From positions 1-33,804 of the forward strand of contig CANJKA010000032.1 in the NCBI GenBank assembly GCA_947474675.1: a DNA stretch of 33,804 nucleotides, in the 5' to 3' direction. Shown here piece after piece: positions 7,320-16,700 of the stretch. Position 1 is the first letter of the stretch. Every line of letters begins with the position of its first letter. This DNA is from Flavobacteriales bacterium. Its GTDB lineage: Bacteria; Bacteroidota; Bacteroidia; Flavobacteriales_D; Crocinitomicaceae. Under the pieces are notes generated by a model. The model did no database searches, was not told the origin of the DNA, and worked only from the letters and a program-made list of their open reading frames with translations. The position numbers and the translations under genes are program-made.

Positions 7320-10172
7320 CTACATCACAACATTTACAATCCTCCCCGGAACAACAATCACCTTTTTCGGATCTTTACCTTCCAAATATTTCAATGCCTC
7401 TGCGCTGCTCATTACTTCTTTTTCTACTTCTTGAACCGATAAAGCAAGCGGTAAACTCACTTTAAATCGCATTTTTCCATTGAACGAAACGGGATATTCG
7501 AAATTTGCTTCCACCAACACGCTTTCATTAAATTTTGGGAATGCTGCGAAACTAATTGTTCCTTTTTCATTGCCTAATTTTTCCCATAATTCTTCAGAAA
7601 TATGAGGTGCATATGGAGAAAGTAAAATTACCAATTCTTGTAAAATAGCAACGTTGTTACATTTTTGTTCTGTTAATTCGTTCACACAAATCATGAAGTT
7701 CGAAACGCCTGTATTGAAAGAAAAACGATTTAAATCGTCCTCTAATTTTTTGATGGTTCTGTGCAATGTTTTTAGCGATTCCTTACTTGGTTTTTCATAC
7801 GAAAGTGAAAGTATGTTCTCCTTGTCGTGGAACAAACGCCACAACTTGCGCAAGAAATTATGAACTCCTGTTATTCCTTTTGTATCCCAAGGTTTAAATT
7901 GCTCCAAAGGACCTAAGAACATTTCATACATACGTAAGGTATCTGCTCCGAATTTTTCTACCAATTCGTCTGGAGTTTGAACGTTGTATTTCGACTTAGA
8001 CATTTTTTCTACTTCGTGACCACAGATGTAATCTCCGTTTTCTTCCAAAATGAATTCAGCATTTTTGTATTCTTCTCTTGAATTTTTGAATGCTTCGATG
8101 TCTAATTTATCGTTGTCTACAATTGAGATGTCAATATGAATTGCAGCTGTTTCAAATTCAGATTTTTTTGATTCGGTAACGTATTTATTGGTGTTATTAA
8201 TTCTATAAACAAAACTACTTCTCCCCAAAATCATCCCTTGATTGATCATCTTTTGAAACGGTTCATCAAACGAAACAAATCCTTGGTCGTACAAGAATTT
8301 TGTCCAGAAACGAGCGTATAATAAATGTCCTGTTGCATGTTCTGAACCACCGATGTATAAATCTACATTTTTCCAGTAATCTGCGGCGTTCTTACTTACA
8401 AACTCACTCTCATTATTAGGGTCCATGTAACGCAAGAAATACCAAGAACTTCCTGCCCAACCTGGCATGGTGTTCAATTCGATTGGGAAAACAGTTTGGT
8501 TATCGATGTTTACCGTATCTACAATTTGATTATCAACTGTATCCCATGCCCATTGATGTGCATTTCCCAACGGTGGTTTTCCATCTTCAGTTGGTAAATA
8601 TTTTTCAACTTCTGGTAATTCGATTGGTAAATCTCTTGTATGAATCATTTTTGGCAAGCCATCTTGGTAATAGACCGGAAATGGTTCTCCCCAATAGCGT
8701 TGTCTTGAGAAAACAGCATCACGCAAACGGTAATTTGTTTTTCCTGTCCCGATTCCTTTTGTTTCGATCGCTTCAATCGCTTTTTTCATAGCTGATTTCA
8801 CATCCAACCCGTTCAAGAAATCTGAATTTGCAATTTTACCTGATTTCTCAGTATAAGCTGCTTCAGAAACATCAATATTATCAAAAATGTTTTTTATTTC
8901 AATTCCAAAATGTTTCGCGAAATCGTAATCGCGCTGATCTCCGCATGGAACAGCCATTACAGCACCTGTTCCGTATGAAACCAAGACATAATCACCAATC
9001 CATATCTGAATTTTTTCACCTGAAAATGGATGAATTGCAAAAGCACCTGTATTTTGACCCGTAATATTTTTCACATCCGCCTCGCGATCTCTAGCCGATT
9101 TCAAAGAAGCATTTTTCTTATACTCAGCAATTTTATCCGCGAATTCAGGAGTTGTGATTTGATCTACCAACGGATGTTCCGGTGCTAAAACCATGAAAGA
9201 AACACCGAAGATGGTGTCGGGTCTTGTTGTGAAAACTTCGATAACTTGATTAGAATTATCTTCTACATCCAGATTATCCTCCCCCTCGGTCCCCCTCCAA
9301 AGGGGGAAGGTTACAGATGATCCGACTGATTTTCCGATCCAGTTTCTTTGAATATCTTTTACAGAATCCGTCCAATCCAATCCTTCTAAACCAGTCAATA
9401 ATCGTTCAGCATAGGCCTTAATTCTCATTGACCATTGACGCATTAATTTTTGCTCAACAGGGTGACCGCCTCGCTCAGAAATACCGTTTACGATTTCATC
9501 ATTTGCTAAAACAGTTCCCAAAGCTGGACACCAATTTACCCATGAATCAGCAAGGAAAGTCAAACGATAGGCTTGTAAAGTGGCATCTTTTTCTTTTTCA
9601 TCAAAAGCGTTCCATTCTTTCGCCGTAAAAATCGTTTCACAATCGGAACAAGCGTCAACATTGGCATTTCCATTTGCTTCGAATTCAGAAATTAACTTCG
9701 AAATACGTTCCGCTTTGTCGGTTTTATTATCGTAATAGCAATCGAATAATTGTTTAAAAATCCACTGCGTCCATTTGTAATATTCAGGTGAAGAAGTACG
9801 AACCTCTCTGTCCCAATCAAAAGAAAATCCAATTTTATCCAATTGATCGCGGTAACGCGTTACATTTTCAGCTGTAGTAATCGCAGGATGCTGACCCGTT
9901 TGAATCGCATATTGCTCTGCAGGCAAACCAAAAGAATCGTAACCCATTGGATGCAATACATTGAAACCTTGCAAACGTTTGTAACGTGCATAGATGTCAG
10001 AAGCAATGTAACCAAGAGGGTGACCAACATGTAAGCCAGCACCAGAAGGATACGGAAACATATCTAACACATAATATTTAGGTTTAGCACTGTTGTCTTC
10101 CGCTTTGAACGTTTTATTGTCCGCCCAAATCTTTCTCCACTTAGGTTCGATGTCTTGAAAATTGTATTCCAT
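7320..10172 (-). CDS. leuS: Leucyl-tRNA synthetase
   Basis: LeuRS (950 residues, class Ia) charges tRNA-Leu with leucine in the cytoplasm and hydrolyses misacylated products in its CP1 editing domain. Visible motifs: the HIGH signature as HVGH at residues 48-51, the threonine-rich editing motif TTRPDT near 315, the tRNA synthetase hallmark GSEHATGHLLYARFW, and KMSKS at 723-727, followed by the anticodon-binding helical domain and a C-terminal domain ending VVPGRIVNVVM. The length is within the range I expect for Bacteroidota LeuRS. An unusual segment at residues 290-309, just before TTRPDT, is encoded by a GC-rich palindromic repeat inserted in frame. Transcription probably starts close upstream: TAACTTTA, one base off the -7 consensus, lies at 10205-10198, giving a leader of about 20 bases. 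The gene ends at the hairpin 7221-7246. Confidence 0.98.
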   Translation of the reverse strand: MEYNFQDIEPKWRKIWADNKTFKAEDNSAKPKYYVLDMFPYPSGAGLHVGHPLGYIASDIYARYKRLQGFNVLHPMGYDSFGLPAEQYAIQTGQHPAITTAENVTRYRDQLDKIGFSFDWDREVRTSSPEYYKWTQWIFKQLFDCYYDNKTDKAERISKLISEFEANGNANVDACSDCETIFTAKEWNAFDEKEKDATLQAYRLTFLADSWVNWCPALGTVLANDEIVNGISERGGHPVEQKLMRQWSMRIKAYAERLLTGLEGLDWTDSVKDIQRNWIGKSVGSSVTFPLWRGTEGEDNLDVEDNSNQVIEVFTTRPDTIFGVSFMVLAPEHPLVDQITTPEFADKIAEYKKNASLKSARDREADVKNITGQNTGAFAIHPFSGEKIQIWIGDYVLVSYGTGAVMAVPCGDQRDYDFAKHFGIEIKNIFDNIDVSEAAYTEKSGKIANSDFLNGLDVKSAMKKAIEAIETKGIGTGKTNYRLRDAVFSRQRYWGEPFPVYYQDGLPKMIHTRDLPIELPEVEKYLPTEDGKPPLGNAHQWAWDTVDNQIVDTVNIDNQTVFPIELNTMPGWAGSSWYFLRYMDPNNESEFVSKNAADYWKNVDLYIGGSEHATGHLLYARFWTKFLYDQGFVSFDEPFQKMINQGMILGRSSFVYRINNTNKYVTESKKSEFETAAIHIDISIVDNDKLDIEAFKNSREEYKNAEFILEENGDYICGHEVEKMSKSKYNVQTPDELVEKFGADTLRMYEMFLGPLEQFKPWDTKGITGVHNFLRKLWRLFHDKENILSLSYEKPSKESLKTLHRTIKKLEDDLNRFSFNTGVSNFMICVNELTEQKCNNVAILQELVILLSPYAPHISEELWEKLGNEKGTISFAAFPKFNESVLVEANFEYPVSFNGKMRFKVSLPLALSVQEVEKEVMSSAEALKYLEGKDPKKVIVVPGRIVNVVM
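9276..9310 (-). repeat. GC-rich palindromic repeat inserted in frame in leuS
   Basis: On the minus strand the segment reads CCTTCCCCCTTTGG, then AGGGGGACCGAGGGGGAGG. TCCCCC can pair with either of two downstream GGGGGA blocks. The base composition is wholly unlike the A/T-rich surroundings. It translates as PLWRGTEGED inside LeuRS. Compared with Escherichia coli LeuRS, where about nine residues separate the same flanking strands, there are about 12 extra residues, close to the length of the repeat. From memory, similar CCCCCTTTGGAGGGGG elements occur as dispersed repeats in Bacteroidota genomes, but I could not check this genome. Confidence 0.6.
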
Positions 10173-10294
10173 TGTATTGTTTATCTTTTGAAAGATGTAA
10201 AGTTAATAATGTTTTATTTAGAAAATAATTGGTCAGGGCTTTATTTTGAGGTATTGGAATTAAAGATTCACTAATAAATGTATTACTCAAGTTC

Positions 10295-10341
10295 AGAGCC
10301 CTGAAAGGGTGTAATATATAAACATTGGGCAAAGCCCTATG
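10295..10341 (+). repeat. Palindromic intergenic repeat, copy A
   Basis: The unit contains two small hairpins, CCCTGAAAGGG and GGGCAAAGCCC, separated by about 18 A/T-rich bases (TGTAATATATAAACATT). It is the best preserved copy, and copy C matches it in inverted orientation. Confidence 0.65.
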
Positions 10342-10363
10342 AATCAGTAAGAACTGTACTTAT

Positions 10364-10424
10364 AAAAAGCCCTGAATGGGCGGAATATTTTGTCTCATAT
10401 ATATTACACCCTTGCAGGGCTTTA
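10364..10424. repeat. Palindromic intergenic repeat, copy B (head-to-head composite)
   Basis: Both ends carry the repeat's outer motif facing inwards: AAAGCCCTGAATGGGCG at the left and, on the minus strand, AAAGCCCTGCAAGGGTG at the right. The whole can therefore fold into a long imperfect stem. The right half continues on the minus strand as TAATATAT, as in copy A. Confidence 0.6.
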
Positions 10425-10443
10425 ATTGTTAGTTATTTTCTTT

Positions 10444-10491
10444 TCGATGGACTTTGCCCATCGTTAATAGATTACGCCCTTTCAGGACTTG
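10444..10491 (-). repeat. Palindromic intergenic repeat, copy C
   Basis: On the minus strand this reads AAGTCCTGAAAGGGCG, then TAATCTATTAACGATGGGCA and AAGTCCATCG. It matches copy A along most of its length in the opposite orientation, including both small hairpins (one arm base changed in each). Confidence 0.6.
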
Positions 10492-10602
10492 ATGTTATTC
10501 AAATACAAATATCATTGAACGATAATTCTTTTCTATCATTATTTAAATAAATTTTTTTTATCCATTCCAACAATTCAAAATAATTCTAACCCTCGATCTA
10601 AT

Positions 10603-12507
10603 CTACCTCGATTTTTTTCTTCGATCTTCTAACCATTTAGGAACAGGTTTACTACCTCCGCCGCCGTGTTGATCTCCTAATAATTTCTCAATCAATTCAG
10701 GACGATTGGCTTTTTGTAAACGCTGACGAATCCATTCCCTGTTTTCACGTTTGTACCAGAAAAAATATTTGTTTTGATTTAATTTTTCCTCCTTTGTTTT
10801 TACCGTTTTAATCGGTTTCAATGTATAAGGATGAACACCCGTGTAATAAATCACTTCTGCAACCGTCATTGGAGTTGGCATAAAATCTTGCACTTGTTCC
10901 AATTGGAATCCCATGTCTTTTGTTTCAGCCGCTAAATTCGCCATATCTTCCTCTTCACAGCCAGGGTGAGAAGAAATAAAATAAGGAATTAATTGTTGTT
11001 TTTGTAAACCGTGTTTCTCACAAATTGAATCGTATTTCTCTTTGAATTTATGAAAATATTTGAAAGATGGTTTACGCATCACGCGCAAAGTAGCATCAGA
11101 AGTATGTTCAGGAGCAACTTTTAAACGACCACTAACATGACGAGTAACCAATTGTTCAATGTATTCATCGTGATTTCCATCGTCGTTGTTTTTGTTGAAA
11201 TCATCAACCAATAAATCATAACGAACTCCAGAACCCACAAATGCTTTTTTGATACGAGGATTAGCATCTACTTTTTTGTACAATGCCGTCATCGGTTTAT
11301 GCGAAGTATCTAAATTACTGCAAATTACAGGATGAATACAACTTGGACTCGAACAACGGGCACAAATTTCTTCGACCTTCCCTTTCATTTTATACATGTT
11401 CGCAGAAGGACCACCTAAATCTGAAATATATCCTTTAAATTCTGGGTGATCAGCAACTAATTCAACTTCCGCTAAAATCGATTTTTCACTTCTAGAAGCA
11501 ATAAATTTTCCTTGATGCGCAGAAATTGTACAAAAGCTACAACCACCAAAACAACCACGGTGCATGTTGATCGAAAACTTGATCATATCATACGCAGGAA
11601 TTGCTCCACGCTTATTGTATTTTGGATGAGGTAAACGTGTATACGGTAAGTCAAACGTTTTATCGATTTCATTTTCCGTCATGGTTTTGTACGGAGGATT
11701 AATCACCAATGTTTGATCACCAACATGCTGAATGATACGATTCGCTTGCCATTTATTTGATTCAACTTCGACAATTTTAAAATTGGAAGCATATTTAATT
11801 TTATCCTCTAAACACTCTTCATGACTTGCCATTTCGACCGTTTCCCAAACTTTATTTTTTGGAAGTTCATCTTCCTTGTTTTGAAGAAAAGCAACTTGTT
11901 TCAGCGTATGTAAACTATCAAAAGAAACTCCCTTTTTGACTAAACGTAACATTTCACGCAAGGGTTGTTCACCCATTCCGTAAACCAACAAATCCGCTTT
12001 TGAATCCACCAAAATAGAAGGTACTAATTTATCTTGCCAATAATCGTAATGCGTTACACGTCTCAATGAAGCTTCAATACCACCAATTAAAACAGGAACA
12101 TCAGGAAAAATTTCTTTCAGAATATTACTATAAACAATCGTCGGATAATCAGGACGAAAACCAGCTTCTCCACCAGGAGTATAAGCATCAGTAGAACGTA
12201 ATCTTTTATTGGCAGTATAATGATTTACCATTGAATCCATACAACCAGCCGTTACACCAAAAAAGTATTTTGGTTTCCCTAGTTTCTTGAAATCACGTAA
12301 ATCATCTTTCCAATTCGGTTGTGGAACAATACCAACTTTAAAGCCCTCGTCTTCCATGATTCGAGCAATAACAGCAGTTCCAAAAGACGGATGATCCACA
12401 TAAGCATCACCAGAAATTAAAATAATATCTAATTCATCCCATCCTCTTTTTTCTACCTCTTTTTTTGTAATCGGTAACCAGTCTGTTATTGGTCTTTCAT
12501 TTGTCAT
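10603..12507 (-). CDS. YgiQ family radical SAM protein
   Basis: A 634-residue protein of the YgiQ (UPF0313) family: an N-terminal cobalamin-binding-like domain (DIILISGDAYVDHPSFG at about 27-43, GGIEASLRRVTHYDYW at about 143-158) followed by a radical SAM core. The 4Fe-4S motif is C-x3-C-x2-C in CFGGCSFC at about residues 316-323. A second cysteine group, CARCSSPSCIHPVIC, lies at about 380-395, as is usual in the family. The chemical reaction of YgiQ is not established, so only the family is assigned. The C-terminus is Lys/Arg-rich and seems complete. The promoter is unusually close to the ATG (see that entry), which itself is supported because WLPITKKEVEKRGWDELDII aligns with the family start. 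Monocistronic by its surroundings. Confidence 0.93.
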   Translation of the reverse strand: MTNERPITDWLPITKKEVEKRGWDELDIILISGDAYVDHPSFGTAVIARIMEDEGFKVGIVPQPNWKDDLRDFKKLGKPKYFFGVTAGCMDSMVNHYTANKRLRSTDAYTPGGEAGFRPDYPTIVYSNILKEIFPDVPVLIGGIEASLRRVTHYDYWQDKLVPSILVDSKADLLVYGMGEQPLREMLRLVKKGVSFDSLHTLKQVAFLQNKEDELPKNKVWETVEMASHEECLEDKIKYASNFKIVEVESNKWQANRIIQHVGDQTLVINPPYKTMTENEIDKTFDLPYTRLPHPKYNKRGAIPAYDMIKFSINMHRGCFGGCSFCTISAHQGKFIASRSEKSILAEVELVADHPEFKGYISDLGGPSANMYKMKGKVEEICARCSSPSCIHPVICSNLDTSHKPMTALYKKVDANPRIKKAFVGSGVRYDLLVDDFNKNNDDGNHDEYIEQLVTRHVSGRLKVAPEHTSDATLRVMRKPSFKYFHKFKEKYDSICEKHGLQKQQLIPYFISSHPGCEEEDMANLAAETKDMGFQLEQVQDFMPTPMTVAEVIYYTGVHPYTLKPIKTVKTKEEKLNQNKYFFWYKRENREWIRQRLQKANRPELIEKLLGDQHGGGGSKPVPKWLEDRRKKSR

Positions 12508-12511
12508 AGTA

Positions 12512-12542
12512 CAAAGTTACACCATTATTATAGAAAAGACAA
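12512..12542 (-). promoter_or_regulatory. Promoter of the ygiQ-family gene, predicting a leaderless mRNA
   Basis: On the minus strand TTG (12542-12540) is followed after 20 bases by TAACTTTG (12519-12512), a full -7 match. Only four bases (TACT) separate it from the ATG at 12507, so transcription would begin at or next to the start codon. The -33 side runs into the repeat region. Confidence 0.55.
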
Positions 12543-12550
12543 GTAGACCC

Positions 12551-12566
12551 TCCGCCAGAAGGCGGA
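12551..12566. repeat. Short GC-rich hairpin TCCGCC-AGAA-GGCGGA
   Basis: A perfect 6-bp stem with a 4-base loop, GC-rich in A/T-rich surroundings. Similar TCCGCC...GGCGGA palindromes occur, from memory, as dispersed intergenic repeats in flavobacteria. It sits directly beside the larger inverted repeat 12568-12664. Confidence 0.55.
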
Positions 12567-12567
12567 T

Positions 12568-12664
12568 AAAAGACACAAGACCGCTTCGTTCAAAGAATGA
12601 TGAGCTGTATTTGTTATGCTGTCTTAAGTCTTTTAGTCTTGAGTCTTAAAGTCTTGTGTCTTTT
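12568..12664. repeat. Inverted repeat with AGTCTT direct repeats
   Basis: AAAAGACACAAGAC (12568-12581) and GTCTTGTGTCTTTT (12651-12664) are perfect 14-base inverted arms separated by 69 bases. The right part, from 12621, is a run of variants of one short motif: GTCTTAAGTC, TTTTAGTCTT, GAGTCTTAAAGTCTT. It ends shortly before the lipoprotein promoter region and could act as a terminator-like structure or be a dispersed element. It encodes nothing. Confidence 0.6.
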
Positions 12665-12713
12665 TAAACAAAAAATGTTCCTATATTAATTGAAAGCTAT
12701 TATCTTTACTGTG

Positions 12714-13712
12714 ATGATTAAAAACATTTGCTTTTTATTTACGTTTATTTTCGCCTTATCTGCTTGTAAATCAGAAGCTGATAGTTTAAGCACGGATAAG
12801 AATTCTTTATATTTACCTTCTCTTTTAAATTTAAACACTTTATTGACTGAAGATGAAAATGATGTGTCTTTTCCAATATGGTTCAATGATTCGATTATAA
12901 AAGCACATAAAATTAAAAAGATAACTCGTAAATCATTCCCAAGAAATAGTTTTGAAGAAGGAAAATTAGTAAGTATTTCAAGCACAGTTCCACGTGAAAT
13001 AAGAGAATATTATTTCAATGAAAAAGGAATATTAATTCAGTTAAATGTCCATAATTATTATGATGACAGAGAAATAGGATCTGTTTTATTTAGTTATTAT
13101 GGGATTAAAGATTCGTATGGATTTTCTCCAGTAAAAAGAAATAAATTTGTATCAAAAACGGATAAACCATTTGCAGAAAACGATGATCCTTTGGAGTTAG
13201 ATACACGTGAGTTGGATTTTAGGATGCATGAAAAAAAGAAGAGTTATAATAAATGTCTTGTATTCCAAGATATGGAATCTGGGGATTATTTATTTTATGT
13301 TCCAAATAGAAGAAACTGGAGAGCATTGTCAATTGATTCTATGTTAGTTCCAACACCAAAAGACAATTTAGTTTGGGGGAAACCAATGCATCCAACAAAG
13401 AAATATCAAGTTTCGAACAAAGTAAATGAAAAAAACATTCGAGAATATAACTATCAAAAAAATCAAAAAGCACAACTCGTAAATTGGGTTAAAAAAGAAT
13501 ATCCATTTGATTTAAAAAGAGATTTTATTTATAAAAAAGGAAATTGTGTGGGTTATATAGATTCAACTTTTAGTGAAGATATTTACGTAACACGAATAAT
13601 TTCAGAAATTCAATATAATAAAAAGAAAGAACCAATACGAATAATCCATAGAAAAGAAAATTCTACTTACGAAAAACAGTTTTTAACCCTCGAAACATTT
13701 GAATATGAATAG
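12714..13712 (+). CDS. Putative lipoprotein of unknown function
   Basis: A 332-residue protein. The frame is open from a TTG at 12690, but the ATG at 12714 gives a clean lipoprotein signal: MIKNICFLFTFIFALSACKS, with the lipobox LSAC and the acylated Cys at about residue 18. After the signal the protein is rich in Lys, Asn and Tyr and has strand-like segments such as IREYYFNEKGILIQLNVHNYYDD, but I recognise no domain. TATCTTTA at 12701-12708 is one base off the -7 promoter consensus and lies only five bases before the ATG, again suggesting a very short or absent leader. The stop codon overlaps the start of the following giant MORN gene by eight bases, so the two are translationally coupled and may act together at the envelope. 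This link is inference; I do not know the function. Confidence 0.8.
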   Translation: MIKNICFLFTFIFALSACKSEADSLSTDKNSLYLPSLLNLNTLLTEDENDVSFPIWFNDSIIKAHKIKKITRKSFPRNSFEEGKLVSISSTVPREIREYYFNEKGILIQLNVHNYYDDREIGSVLFSYYGIKDSYGFSPVKRNKFVSKTDKPFAENDDPLELDTRELDFRMHEKKKSYNKCLVFQDMESGDYLFYVPNRRNWRALSIDSMLVPTPKDNLVWGKPMHPTKKYQVSNKVNEKNIREYNYQKNQKAQLVNWVKKEYPFDLKRDFIYKKGNCVGYIDSTFSEDIYVTRIISEIQYNKKKEPIRIIHRKENSTYEKQFLTLETFEYE

Positions 13713-16700
13713 CACAATAAACCTAAGAAAATTAATACCATTTGTTTTTTTATTTTTCACTTTTTCTTTTTTTAGTCAAAAAATAGATACAGTAAGCTAT
13801 GCAGGAGAAAAATGTTTTGTTTATCCATTTAACAATTCGATTAGAGGAAATGAATATTATTATAATTTCATTGATTTTAAAAAAAATAAAGAAGTTATAT
13901 TAAAATGGTTAATGGAGGGAATGTGGAAAAATTTATCTCCTAAAGAACTTGAGGTTGAAATCGAGAATTTCACAAAAAGAATCGAAAAATATATTAAAAT
14001 TAATGAAAAGAATTTAACAAAATTAGATTATTCATTAAAACCAATAGTTTTTGCAAACCCAGGAGATTTTTTTACAACAAGTTATAGATTAGATTTTGAT
14101 GTGAAACCGTGTTTAGATAAAATCCCAGATGGTAAATATATTCAATATTTTGAAGGTTTTCCGATGCTTGATGTTGAGGGTAATTGGTTTTATAAAATGG
14201 ACAAAGTTTCAGGTGTTTTCACGATTAAAAACAATGCTCTTAATGAAGAAGCAATGTGGTTTAATTTTGGGGGTGATACTTTAAAAAAGGGATCATTTAT
14301 AAATGGAATAAAAGATGGTAAATGGGAAATTGAAAAAATAAAAGTTGAGAGTTTAAGAAATACAGCTCAAAAAGAAGAGTACTTAAAAAATAAATTTATT
14401 GAAAGTGATACATCTTTAGAAATAGTCTTTTATAAAAATGGGATTAAAAATGGGTTTTATTCTGAAATGTCAGAAACAGATTATCCTTCTGAAGAAGGTT
14501 ATTATACGGATGATATAGCTTCAGGACATTGGATAGAAAGAAAACCCCAAAGAAAAAACAACCTTTTGTCTAAAGCGGCTAGAAAAAAAGATAGAGAAGG
14601 ATTAAGACATAATAAAATAATCACGGCAGAATATATTTACGCTGATAAAAAAATCAATGTTAAGCAACCAATTGTAAGATCTGGTTTAATTCATTCCTAT
14701 AATAGTAGTTCTGGAGGGTATAATTTTGAGCCTAATTACGAGCCAAAAGATATACCAAATGATCTATTTAAAATTGCTTTTGAAGAAGAAGTTAATTTAG
14801 AAATGGATGATGAAAATCTGAATTCATACGAGGGTGGAAATTATGAAGACGATTATTCATCTGAAGGATATGATGAAGGATATGATTATGAAGAAGGATA
14901 TGACTATGATTATGAAGAGGGATATGATGATTATAGCTTTAGGGGTAAGTCTGTATATGATTCAAAACAAGAAAAAAGAATATTAAGAGGAAAAGCAATT
15001 GATAGTCTAGGTCTTGAATTTTTATACGACGGATTTTACGAAAGACATTATCCGAATGGACAATTAATGTTTCGTTATGAATTTAAAGACGGTAAATTGT
15101 TAAAAGAAGATACTATTTTTTGGGATAATGGGAAACCATACGATGTTGTAAATTATATTAAAGACTCTAATATTTTTATTCAATCTGTTTATGATTATGA
15201 TGGAAAATTATTTAGCGAAATAGTTTTTAACTCTTTAGGTGATTTTAAAAGAGTTAATTTTGAGCCAGATTTAACGGTTTATACTGTTATCGAAGGATAT
15301 AAATTAAAAGATGATCCATTGTCAAATTCATTTAGCTATGAAGTTATGGACACATTAGAAACTGTTTTATTGTCTGATTCTCTTTATTTAGTGAAAGATT
15401 GGAATAGAATTGATACAACTAAATGGGATGAAAAAATTTATTTCCCAAAAGATAGAATTTTGAAATACAACAGTTACTCTATGTCAGGTAAAAAAGTATT
15501 TCAAAGTGAAATCACTTTTAATCAAGATTATAAGAGTTGGACTGGGGTTGAAACGCATACAATCGATAATCTTACATTGAAAACGACAAAATCAGCTTCA
15601 ATGAGAGAATCGAATTATGGGTATTTATATTATTCTTTAAATAATTCATTTTACGATTCAATTCCACAAGCTAGAGTTGCAAAAGTTGATTATGGATATG
15701 ATGTTACGAGTGATAATGTAATTTGTGCGAGTGGAATTCCTATTTCGGGACCTGTTTCAATTACTTTAAACACCAAAAAAGCTAAATTAAATGCAAACAA
15801 AGGATTAACTGTTTCGTTGCCTTTATATGCTTATTACACGACTAAATTAGAGAAAGATTACCTTAATTATCGTTCAACTGGTAAATCAGAATTCCCTCTA
15901 TTACTCGATGTAATTAATCAATCTCAAATCTATGAAAATTATACAAATTTATTTTGCAAGGTGTTTTTTCCATTTTTAGAAGACAAAATAACCTTACCTC
16001 GTATTAGTTTATATCAAGGTTATGATTATAATTATGATGAAGAATATGAATATGAAATGGATGAAGAATATGAATCCGACGAGATAGAAGAAGCTCCAAA
16101 AGAAGAAAAAGTTGAGGAAGTAAAACCTAAAAAAACACCAAAATTTAAATACGATGAAAAATCGAAAGGGTCATCTGCAAAGCTGATAACAGGAAACTTA
16201 AAAGACGGTAAACCGGAAGGATTATGGACGATTAAAGATCAATTTGGAAAAGATCAAGCGACAATTCCTTTTTTAAATGGTGAAATGAATGGAGTTGTAA
16301 AAGAATATTCTTTTCAACGTGCTCAAATTAAACCAAAAAAACACAAGCACAGCCAAGATATTTATGAAGAAAATTACTATAATAATTTATCAGAGAATTC
16401 ATTCATGAAAGATTCTCTTCCTAAGAAGAGTTTAATATACATGTCATCCACTTCAACCTATAAAAATGGTGTTTTAAATGGACCTTCGATTAATTACAAT
16501 TGGCTTGGTGAACAACTTGAAATGACAAATTATGTTGATGGATACAAACAAGGAACTTCTTTTGAAAGAAATAAATTAGCGTATACAAAATGTTCATACG
16601 ATTTGGGACGTCTGGATGGTTATGTACAAACCTACTTGACAATTCCAGGAAAAGATTCGATTTTATTGTATGATTTAAATTACAAAAATGGAGCACTTCA

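Larger units (their letters stand above)
10173..10602. other. Intergenic region between leuS and ygiQ, mostly repeats
   Basis: These 430 bases hold no credible ORF. The leuS-proximal part contains the probable leuS promoter. 10295-10491 is occupied by copies of a short palindromic repeat listed separately. The rest, 10492-10602, is A/T-rich, with runs of T around 10540-10560; I see no good hairpin terminator for the ygiQ-family gene that ends at 10603. Confidence 0.6.

Noticed and set aside
10295..10491. CRISPR array
   Set aside because: Repeat copies are inverted relative to each other and palindromic throughout, spacing is irregular, and there is no cas gene in the window.
12690..12713. 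TTG start of the lipoprotein gene at 12690
   Set aside because: It places eight residues before the signal peptide and overlaps the -7-like element; the ATG at 12714 gives a standard lipoprotein signal.
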